In this document: positions 1 to 4,864 of the stretch, in pieces | How the letters are laid out: the number at the start of each line of letters is the position of its first letter | Numbering within the stretch: position 1 is the first letter of the stretch | Source of the DNA: Candidatus Woykebacteria bacterium RIFCSPLOWO2_01_FULL_43_14 | GTDB taxonomy: Bacteria; Patescibacteriota; Microgenomatia; Woykebacterales; 2-01-FULL-43-14 | NCBI GenBank assembly: GCA_001816835.1 | Contig: MHDB01000019.1 | Coordinates: 1 to 5,141, forward strand | Direction of reading: 5' to 3' | Length of the DNA: 5,141 nucleotides | Position numbers and translations under genes: made by a program | The notes under the pieces: generated by a model | Told to the model about the DNA's origin: nothing | What the model saw: the letters and a program-made list of their open reading frames with translations, nothing else | Databases searched by the model: none

Positions 1-775
1 GGTTTTTGCGTTTGCTGATTTTACTTTTGTCTTGGTTACGAAGAAGAGGAACATGGGCAAAAACAGGCAATTTCCAACCGAAAGCTTGATAAAGCAAAAC
101 GTGTTTCGGAGTAGAAGAAATCCACTCTTCAGCCCTTATGACATGGGTTATTTTCATTAGCTCGTCATCTACTACAACTGCCAGATGATACGTCGGGAAC
201 CCATCTGACTTGAGAAGGACCTGATCATCGATATCTTTATTTTCGAAAACTATCTTTCCTCGAATAACATCCTCAAACTCAGTCGTGAGGGTTTCCGGAA
301 CCTTTAACCGTATGACATAAGGCTTCTTCTCGTTTAAATTTCTCTCTAACTCACCGGCACTGAGCTCCCGGCAAAATCTATCATAACGAGGAACTTCTTT
401 ATTTTTCTTCTGTTCCTCCCTAACCTTATCAAGTCTTTCAGAACTACAAAAACAATAATAGGCCTTATTTTTGGCGACCAGCTCTAGGGCATATTTATGA
501 TACAAACTCTTTCTTTCTGATTGACGATATGGACTGTAAGGACCGCCAATATCCGGTCCCTCATCGTAATCCAAACCCAGCCAACGGAGAGACTCAAATA
601 TCTGCTGCTCGGAGCCTTCTACGTAACGACTCCGATCGGTGTCTTCAATCCTAAGAATGAACTGGCCATTATTTTTACGGGCTAAGGCGTAATCAAATAA
701 AGAGACGTAAGCTGTCCCAATATGCGGGTCCCCGGTGGGTGAAGGCGCGACGCGTGTCCTAACAATACTATTCAT
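1..775 (-). CDS. gltX: Glutamyl-tRNA synthetase, N-terminal part (cut by window edge)
   Basis: This cytoplasmic class I synthetase charges tRNA with glutamate using ATP. Reading from the ATG at 775-773 gives 258 residues with no stop before the edge. The N-terminus carries the class I signature PSPTGDPHIGTAY (residues 11-23, HIGT at 18-21), then FILRIEDTDRSR (39-50) and YSPYRQSERK (80-89). The KMSKS-equivalent KISKR is at 252-256. The catalytic Rossmann domain is therefore complete or nearly so, and the anticodon-binding half lies outside the window. Cysteines 108, 110 and 135 match three zinc ligands of the E. coli enzyme (Cys98, Cys100, Cys125), but the fourth, a histidine, is Glu137 here. 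No Shine-Dalgarno site precedes the start, and a TATAAT box ends 6 bases before it. Whether the enzyme also charges tRNA-Gln cannot be judged without the C-terminal half. The identification is very secure. Confidence 0.97.
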   Translation of the reverse strand, partial: MNSIVRTRVAPSPTGDPHIGTAYVSLFDYALARKNNGQFILRIEDTDRSRYVEGSEQQIFESLRWLGLDYDEGPDIGGPYSPYRQSERKSLYHKYALELVAKNKAYYCFCSSERLDKVREEQKKNKEVPRYDRFCRELSAGELERNLNEKKPYVIRLKVPETLTTEFEDVIRGKIVFENKDIDDQVLLKSDGFPTYHLAVVVDDELMKITHVIRAEEWISSTPKHVLLYQAFGWKLPVFAHVPLLRNQDKSKISKRKN

Positions 776-781
776 AAAGAA

Positions 782-787
782 ATTATA
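782..787 (-). promoter_or_regulatory. -10 box of gltX, leaderless arrangement
   Basis: Read on the minus strand, the hexamer is a perfect TATAAT (787 to 782), followed by TTCTTT and then the gltX ATG at 775 after one more base-free step of 6 bases in total (781-776). Transcription normally begins about 7 bases after the -10 box, which here is the A of the ATG. The -35 match is poor: TAATCA at 810-805 with a 17-base spacer agrees at only 3 of 6 positions. No purine-rich ribosome binding site could fit in the gap. Confidence 0.7.
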
Positions 788-826
788 CCCCAACTAGATT
801 CAAATGATTATCCCCAAATTAATTTC

Positions 827-835
827 TGGTATACT
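827..835 (+). promoter_or_regulatory. Extended -10 promoter of the 359-residue membrane protein gene
   Basis: TGG followed by TATACT (830-835) forms an extended -10 element (TGn then a 5/6 match to TATAAT). The box ends 7 bases before the ATG at 843, so the predicted transcript starts at or next to that ATG. No good -35 hexamer is present at 16-18 bases, which is common for extended -10 promoters. This box lies downstream of the ATG at 804, which argues against 804 being the translation start. The promoter shares the 67-base divergent region with that of gltX. Confidence 0.65.
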
Positions 836-842
836 ATGTGTT

Positions 843-1922
843 ATGAACCTGTCCGAAATGTCCGTATTTTTCCGTAAACTGGTCAAATGGGGTGGAATTC
901 TCTTGGTTTTACTGATCGTGGGCAAACTGGCTTGGAACGAAATCTCGGCTTACTGGATTCGAACTCATACCCCACCGCCGACTCCCCCTAACTTTGCCTT
1001 GGGTAATAAGATTCCTAAGTTGCAAATAAACCTAGCTAACACAAATTTTAGTGCTACCAAGATTACGCTAGATACCATTGACGGTCGTTTACCTAAAACT
1101 ACCACAGTCATACCTATCTACTTGGTGAGCAAACCCACAGTCACGCTCCTTAGTTTTGACCGGGCCCAAGATATTGCTAAATCGCTAAGTTTCACGTCCG
1201 AGCCCAAAGTTATTTCCGAAACAGAGTTCAGATGGGAAGACCCGACAAGTAATCGAACCCTAAACTTGAAGACCACAGACTTTAACTTCCGCCTGGTTCA
1301 GGACAATTCTAACCCAAAATTGGCCATTAACTTCAGTGAAGCTGCTGCCATAGCTAATGTTAAAAATTTCCTCTCACAGCGAAATCTCCTACCAGTGGAA
1401 CTAAGCGAAGGGTCGGCCAGTGCGAAATTTGTTAGCATAGCTGGGGAAACAATCAAAAATGCCCCGCGTTCTAGCGCTAACGCCGTACTTGTGGAGCTGT
1501 TTCGCCAGCCAATAGAAACAAAATACCCAGTTCTTACCAAAAACGCCAAAGAGTCCCTTGTGAGAGCGGTGGTAACTTTGCAAAAATCAACTCAAAGCAA
1601 TGTGCCAGTGCAAACAATCACCGAAATCAAATACACTCACTGGGTAATTGATCCAGCCAAGCAAGGGACTTACCCCGTAAAACCTATCGAACTTGCTTGG
1701 CAAGAATTCAAAGACAACAAGTCTTACTCCTCTATAGGATCTGAGAACTACTCCGAATTAGACGTCACTGATATTTCGCTAGGATATTTTTCATCTGAGG
1801 AGTACCAAGAAATGATCCAACCAATATTTATTTTCACAGGTCGGGGCATCAACAAACAGGGAATCCGAGAAGAGTTCGTTTCATTTCTACCAGCTATAAA
1901 CACGGTATCCCCAGTCAAGTAA
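843..1922 (+). CDS. Membrane-anchored protein of unknown function (359 aa)
   Basis: I do not recognise this family. From the ATG at 843 the product has a short basic N-terminus, one hydrophobic helix at about residues 17-33 (core GGILLVLLIVG), a proline-rich linker (PPPTPP, residues 44-49) and a soluble domain of roughly 300 residues. The topology is probably cytoplasmic N-terminus with an extracytoplasmic body. The body contains alternating beta-rich segments and helices and a C-terminal stretch DISLGYFSSEEYQE (about 310-323) followed by QPIFIFTGRG. That ending recalls the GYY...P-W-x-I pattern of YycI/YycH-type regulators, and the layout could be PepSY-like, but both are impressions from memory and not established. 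No catalytic motif or lipobox cysteine is visible. Start choice: an in-frame ATG at 804 precedes the -10 box, while 843 sits 7 bases after it; ATG 858 is also possible. The 3' end overlaps the convergent carboxypeptidase gene by 36 bases. Confidence 0.85.
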   Translation: MNLSEMSVFFRKLVKWGGILLVLLIVGKLAWNEISAYWIRTHTPPPTPPNFALGNKIPKLQINLANTNFSATKITLDTIDGRLPKTTTVIPIYLVSKPTVTLLSFDRAQDIAKSLSFTSEPKVISETEFRWEDPTSNRTLNLKTTDFNFRLVQDNSNPKLAINFSEAAAIANVKNFLSQRNLLPVELSEGSASAKFVSIAGETIKNAPRSSANAVLVELFRQPIETKYPVLTKNAKESLVRAVVTLQKSTQSNVPVQTITEIKYTHWVIDPAKQGTYPVKPIELAWQEFKDNKSYSSIGSENYSELDVTDISLGYFSSEEYQEMIQPIFIFTGRGINKQGIREEFVSFLPAINTVSPVK

Positions 1923-2945
1923 CGCCTTCGTCTCTCCAAATCTATCCTGACTATCTAGTATTACCCCAATTAGCGTCCTTCCCTCACGAGAGGCACGAGA
2001 AAGAAGACATTCGTTGGCTTTGGGTGTGTAACCAGTTTTCATCCCGTTGATACCCGAGTCACCTATCAAAATGTTGACATTCTCAAGCTCGTGCCAGTGC
2101 GTTTTAGCCACATCAGTCACTACCGTATTTTTGATTTTAACGATTTCGGATAAGAGCGGGTGATTGTTCACAACTGCGCCTAAAATAGCCAGATCTCTAG
2201 GCGTGCTGTAGTGGTTGTCGTCATCCAAGCCAGTCGGGTTATTGAAATGGGTGTTAGTCATATTTAGAGCTAGCGCCTTTTCGTTCATGGCGTAAACAAA
2301 CAAGTCGTATTTAACGCTGTCGCTCCCTGCCAAAACCATAGCGGCATCATTGCCACTTTTAATAAGTAAGCCGTAAAGTAAATCGCGAACTTTGATCTTT
2401 TCCCCAGGTACTAGACCCATAATTTGCCCTTCATAAGCCACTTCGGGAACGCTAAGAACCTGATCTAAGTTGTAAAAATCCAAAGCAGTTAGGGCTGTCA
2501 GCAATTTGGTGATGGAGGCGGGGTAGAGACGTTGGTTCTCGTTTTTAGCGTAAAGCACTTTAAAAGACTTTGGTTCGAGCAAAACGACCCCCTCACTGCT
2601 TAGGTTAGGAGGCAGCTCCTCTGAAATTTTTTCTGGGTACGGCGCTTTTTCTGGAATCGGGATGTCTATGGGTTTTATTAGAGGTGTTTGGGGAGCATAA
2701 GTATAGCCCTGAGTTACATCATTTCGGCTACCATAGGTTACAAAAACCATCAGCAAGACAGTTATAATGAGCGTATTCTTTCGACCAAAAAAGTGAAGGA
2801 CTCTTAATCTCAGCAGACTAAAGATCAGTTTTGAGGTGTAATTCTTTAAGCTGACCAGCGTCCACTTTGCTAGGGGCGTCCATAACCGAGACTTGGCCGC
2901 TTGAAATCGCGGGGAAAGCCATAACTTCACGAGTATTTTCTTCAT
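1887..2945 (-). CDS. D-alanyl-D-alanine carboxypeptidase (PBP5/DacF-like, peptidase S11)
   Basis: This penicillin-binding enzyme removes the terminal D-Ala of peptidoglycan stem peptides on the outer face of the membrane. All three active-site motifs are present. Numbered from the ATG at 2945, they are SITK (144-147, nucleophile Ser and Lys), SGN (197-199) and KTG (303-305). A single hydrophobic segment, core TLIITVLLMVFVTYG (about 58-72), precedes a proline-rich linker and serves as signal or membrane anchor. The chain ends about 45 residues after KTG, so the C-terminal PBP5_C domain of E. coli-type enzymes is missing. The start is unresolved. The in-frame ATG 2945 (or TTG 2951) lies inside aspS and overlaps its end by about 130 bases. 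Between there and the anchor helix no convincing ATG, GTG or TTG exists. The next ATG (2750) would cut the helix in half and prevent export. The gene may be co-transcribed with aspS. Function is secure; the 5' end is not. Confidence 0.9.
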   Translation of the reverse strand: MKKILVKLWLSPRFQAAKSRLWTPLAKWTLVSLKNYTSKLIFSLLRLRVLHFFGRKNTLIITVLLMVFVTYGSRNDVTQGYTYAPQTPLIKPIDIPIPEKAPYPEKISEELPPNLSSEGVVLLEPKSFKVLYAKNENQRLYPASITKLLTALTALDFYNLDQVLSVPEVAYEGQIMGLVPGEKIKVRDLLYGLLIKSGNDAAMVLAGSDSVKYDLFVYAMNEKALALNMTNTHFNNPTGLDDDNHYSTPRDLAILGAVVNNHPLLSEIVKIKNTVVTDVAKTHWHELENVNILIGDSGINGMKTGYTPKANECLLSRASREGRTLIGVILDSQDRFGETKALLDWGYRVYSW

Positions 2946-4203
2946 TAGCAAATATCATCATCAATCTCTCTATTCCAGGAGCAATACCACCGTGCGGAGG
3001 AACACCGTACTCAAATGCTTTCAGCAGATGGCCAAATTTTTCCTGGACTTCTTCTGAAGTGTGGCCCAAAATCTCAAAAATCTTTTTCTGAAGTTTTGGA
3101 TCAGTAATCCGAATACTCCCACCGCCAACTTCATAACCATTACACACCAAATCATGCTGCAGGGATCTCACTTTTAACGGGTCGCTCTCTAATAAACCCA
3201 AGTCTTCATTTTTGGGCGCGGTGAAGGGGTGGTGAGATGGGGCGAGTGCTCTTGTTTGGGTTTTTTCGAATAACGGGAAATCCAAAACCCAGGCAAAACC
3301 TAATACATCGGGATCTTTTTCCTCACGTATGTCAAATTTGTCATTCCCATATTTTTCCATTGCCTCTTGATAGGTAAACCTAGGGAAAGGTTTCTTATAT
3401 ACTTTCTTCCCCACCACTTTCTCAGTGATTTCAATCATCAACGCCTCGGTAAGATTTAGCAACTCTTCTTGGTCAACAAAAGACATCTCCATATCAAGTT
3501 GAGTGAATTCACCGTAGCACCGATCCGCCCTTGGGTCTTCATCGCGAAAACAGCGCGCAATTTGGTAGTATTTTTCAAATCCGGCGACCATCAGAAGTTG
3601 CTTGTATTGCTGGGGAGATTGAGGTAACGCATAAAACTTACCTGGCTGAAGCCGGGAGGGGACCAGAAAGTCCCGGGCTCCTTCAGGAGTAGCTTTAGTC
3701 AGAATAGGAGTTTCAATTTCCACAAACCCCCGATCATCCAAGAAACCACGCATGTGCCTAATAATCTGGTGTCTCAAACGTATGTTTGAGTTCAATCGTG
3801 GACGTCTCAGATCAAGATAACGATATTTTAGCCTCAGTAATTCATCAACATCACGACCATCGGCGTCTATTTCAAAAGGGGTTTGAGTAGACTTATTGAT
3901 AAGACTTATTTCCGTTGCCTCTACCTCGACCTTACCTGTGGGAAGATCGGGGTTAATGTATTTTTCAACCCGGCTCTTTACCAAACCACTAACTTTGACG
4001 ACATCCTCAGGAGAAAGTTTGCCAGCTTCTTCAAAAGCTTTTTGGGAAACTTGTGGGTTAACAACTATTTGAAGTAACCCGGTATAATCCCTAAGATCGA
4101 AGAAAACAAGCTTACCGTGATCGCGGTAAGAATTTACCCAACCGTAAAGAGTGACGTTTTTTTCTACTTGATCAATAGTTTGGGAAACAGAGGTTCTCTG
4201 CAT
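2818..4203 (-). CDS. aspS: Aspartyl-tRNA synthetase, bacterial type lacking the GAD insertion domain (461 aa)
   Basis: This class II synthetase charges tRNA with aspartate in the cytoplasm. The N-terminal OB-fold anticodon domain spans about residues 1-105 (GWVNSYRDHGKLVFFDLRD at 21-39). The catalytic core contains TPEGARDFLVPSR (172-184), QSPQQYKQ (195-202), motif 2 FRDEDPRADR (219-228), HHPFTAP (324-330) and motif 3 GIAPGIERL (406-414, Arg413). Sequence and C-terminal tail (AFPAISS...MDAPSKVDAGQLKELHL) are bacterial. However, YGNDKFDIR (285-293) runs almost directly into AWVLDFPLFE (304-313), where E. coli has the GAD domain of over 100 residues, so the protein is 461 rather than about 590 residues. 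The start is set at ATG 4203, 6 bases after a good promoter. The frame extends to 4269, but that extension would run through a promoter and a terminator. His29 and Lys81 give mixed tRNA-specificity signals (see findings). The stop is TAG at 2820-2818. Confidence 0.97.
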   Translation of the reverse strand: MQRTSVSQTIDQVEKNVTLYGWVNSYRDHGKLVFFDLRDYTGLLQIVVNPQVSQKAFEEAGKLSPEDVVKVSGLVKSRVEKYINPDLPTGKVEVEATEISLINKSTQTPFEIDADGRDVDELLRLKYRYLDLRRPRLNSNIRLRHQIIRHMRGFLDDRGFVEIETPILTKATPEGARDFLVPSRLQPGKFYALPQSPQQYKQLLMVAGFEKYYQIARCFRDEDPRADRCYGEFTQLDMEMSFVDQEELLNLTEALMIEITEKVVGKKVYKKPFPRFTYQEAMEKYGNDKFDIREEKDPDVLGFAWVLDFPLFEKTQTRALAPSHHPFTAPKNEDLGLLESDPLKVRSLQHDLVCNGYEVGGGSIRITDPKLQKKIFEILGHTSEEVQEKFGHLLKAFEYGVPPHGGIAPGIERLMMIFANEENTREVMAFPAISSGQVSVMDAPSKVDAGQLKELHLKTDL

Positions 4204-4209
4204 GCTGAC

Positions 4210-4238
4210 ATTGTACCTAAAGAAGGTAGAGTTGTCTA
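4210..4238 (-). promoter_or_regulatory. aspS promoter, leaderless arrangement
   Basis: On the minus strand TAGACA (4238 to 4233, 5/6 match to the -35 consensus) is followed by a 17-base spacer and TACAAT (4215 to 4210, 5/6 match to the -10 consensus). Six bases (GTCAGC) then separate the box from ATG 4203, so the transcript should begin at or within a base of the start codon. There is no Shine-Dalgarno sequence. The promoter sits between the terminator of the upstream gene and aspS, which supports independent transcription of aspS, perhaps with the carboxypeptidase gene downstream. Confidence 0.75.
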
Positions 4239-4255
4239 GGATTGATAACACCGCT

Positions 4256-4286
4256 ACAAAGAAACCCACCTTTATTAGGGTGGGTT
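4256..4286 (-). terminator. Rho-independent terminator after the 66-residue gene
   Basis: The arms AACCCACCTT (4263-4272) and AGGGTGGGTT (4277-4286) pair as a 10-bp stem, with one G-T step and a 4-base loop. Read on the minus strand the stem is followed by TCTTTGT, a T-rich run as expected for an intrinsic terminator. On the plus strand the following bases are much less T-rich. It begins 5 bases after the stop codon of the gene at 4492-4292 and lies upstream of the aspS promoter, so it probably separates the two transcription units. Confidence 0.8.
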
Positions 4287-4291
4287 AAGTC

Positions 4292-4492
4292 TTACTTTAT
4301 TATGAAAGTTTGATCAAAATATCGTGATCCCCACGATCTGGTTATATCAGGTAAGGGTTCCAAATATCTTGGGTGCCTTTTCAGCCATTCTTTAATGGCC
4401 GATTCGGGAGCCCCGAGATGCTCAAGAAGATACAATCCTGCTGAGGCATTCATAAGATCCTGCGGAGTAACTGGCCTGTTCTGAGCAATCAT
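4292..4492 (-). CDS. Small hypothetical protein (66 aa)
   Basis: I do not recognise this protein. The product is soluble-looking, with no membrane helix, signal peptide or cysteine pair. Residues 9-40 (TPQDLMNASAGLYLLEHLGAPESAIKEWLKRH) look like two or three amphipathic helices, and the C-terminal third is rich in Pro, Arg and aromatic residues. That it is a real gene is supported by three features flanking it: an extended -10 promoter upstream, a strong Shine-Dalgarno (GGGAGG, 7 bases before ATG 4492), and a Rho-independent terminator 5 bases after its TAA stop. It is the only gene here with a classical ribosome binding site. The DUF5665-like gene ends 51 bases upstream on the same strand, so read-through could also produce a two-gene transcript. 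Confidence 0.75.
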   Translation of the reverse strand: MIAQNRPVTPQDLMNASAGLYLLEHLGAPESAIKEWLKRHPRYLEPLPDITRSWGSRYFDQTFIIK

Positions 4493-4499
4493 CTTTGAT

Positions 4500-4505
4500 C
4501 CTCCC
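4500..4505 (-). promoter_or_regulatory. Shine-Dalgarno site of the 66-residue gene
   Basis: Read on the minus strand, GGGAGG (4505 to 4500) precedes ATG 4492 with a 7-base spacer (ATCAAAG). This is close to the ideal anti-16S pairing and spacing. It fixes the start of the small gene and contrasts with the other genes in the window, none of which shows a comparable site. Confidence 0.85.
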
Positions 4506-4513
4506 TTGCCGCA

Positions 4514-4542
4514 ATAGTACCAAAGACATTGTCAATAATCAA
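4514..4542 (-). promoter_or_regulatory. Promoter of the 66-residue gene
   Basis: TTGATT (4542 to 4537, 4/6 match) and TACTAT (4519 to 4514) are separated by 17 bases, and TGG directly before the -10 box makes it an extended -10. The box ends 21 bases before the ATG, so transcription from here would give a leader of about 14 bases carrying the Shine-Dalgarno site. A perfect TTGACA at 4535 to 4530 is also present but is only 10 bases from this -10 box, so it is probably not the functional -35. Confidence 0.55.
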
Positions 4543-4543
4543 A

Positions 4544-4780
4544 TCACTTGTCAATCAGTATTTGATCAAGCGACTTAATCCAAAAACCTACAAGTGGTAA
4601 ACCACCCAAAAGAGTAAAGATCCAACCCACGAGGATCAGTACTAAGGTCAGACCGACTGTGGCTCCAAGACCTGTAAATAAACCACTCAGAAACGAGCGG
4701 ATAAACAGCTGTCTTGGGTTAAGATAAACTTTATCAATTGCGCGAATTAGCTTTTCCAAACTATCTTCGTAACTGGTCAC
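4544..4780 (-). CDS. Small membrane protein, DUF5665-like (78 aa)
   Basis: The product has a charged, probably helical N-terminus (residues 1-25), then NPRQLFIRSFLSGLFTGLG (21-39) leading into a long hydrophobic stretch at about 38-58, a GGLPLVGFWI segment (59-68) and a short tail. This order matches what I remember of the DUF5665 family: a short N-terminal region, an Asn-Pro-Arg turn, a glycine-rich F-x-x-G-x-x-x-G-L-G motif, one membrane-spanning helix, and a Leu-Pro-x-x-G turn before an amphipathic end. The family has no known function. The start is GTG at 4780-4778, 6 bases after a TATCAT hexamer, and no Shine-Dalgarno is present. It ends with TGA at 4546-4544. It is divergent from comM and lies upstream of the 66-residue gene. 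The coding call is good; the family assignment is from memory. Confidence 0.8.
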   Translation of the reverse strand: MTSYEDSLEKLIRAIDKVYLNPRQLFIRSFLSGLFTGLGATVGLTLVLILVGWIFTLLGGLPLVGFWIKSLDQILIDK

Positions 4781-4786
4781 ACTTTT

Positions 4787-4792
4787 ATGATA
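4787..4792 (-). promoter_or_regulatory. Probable -10 box of the DUF5665-like gene, leaderless arrangement
   Basis: TATCAT (4792 to 4787 on the minus strand) matches the -10 consensus at 5 of 6 positions and ends 6 bases before GTG 4780, the same distance as at gltX and aspS. No clear -35 hexamer is seen at 16-18 bases. The overlapping TAATAT (4795 to 4790) is an alternative box, which would put the start site about 2-3 bases upstream of the GTG. Confidence 0.45.
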
Positions 4793-4828
4793 TTACTTTT
4801 TGCAGAAAAAAAGAAACATCCTACAATA

Positions 4829-4857
4829 TTGACACCACACCACAACTAAACTATGGT
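4829..4857 (+). promoter_or_regulatory. comM promoter, leaderless arrangement
   Basis: A perfect -35 TTGACA (4829-4834) is followed by exactly 17 bases and TATGGT (4852-4857, 4/6 match to the -10 consensus). The box ends 7 bases before the comM ATG at 4865, so the transcript should start at or beside the A of the ATG. No Shine-Dalgarno sequence is present. The 84-base region 4781-4864 therefore holds two divergent promoters and little else. Confidence 0.7.
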
Positions 4858-4864
4858 TTAGACA

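Noticed and set aside
804..842. ATG at 804 as the start of the 359-residue membrane protein
   Set aside because: The extended -10 box at 827-835 lies downstream of this ATG, no ribosome binding site precedes it, and ATG 843 has the same 7-base spacing from a -10 box as comM.
1298..1583. Minus-strand open frames inside the membrane protein gene
   Set aside because: They are antisense shadows with cysteine-, serine- and arginine-rich translations, no start signals and no family resemblance.
2763..2768. Plus-strand TATAAT inside the carboxypeptidase gene
   Set aside because: There is no matching -35 and no gene downstream on that strand; on the minus strand the box would serve only ATG 2750, which would destroy the membrane anchor.
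2867..4077. Plus-strand short open frames antisense to aspS
   Set aside because: aspS is a strongly conserved coding sequence on the other strand, and these frames have no promoter or ribosome binding site.
4083..4088. Plus-strand TATAAT antisense within aspS
   Set aside because: No -35 hexamer at suitable spacing and no plausible downstream product; probably chance in AT-rich coding DNA.
4204..4269. N-terminal extension of aspS by 22 residues
   Set aside because: The extra codons run through the terminator T-tract and the aspS promoter, and AspRS family proteins begin close to the Met at 4203.
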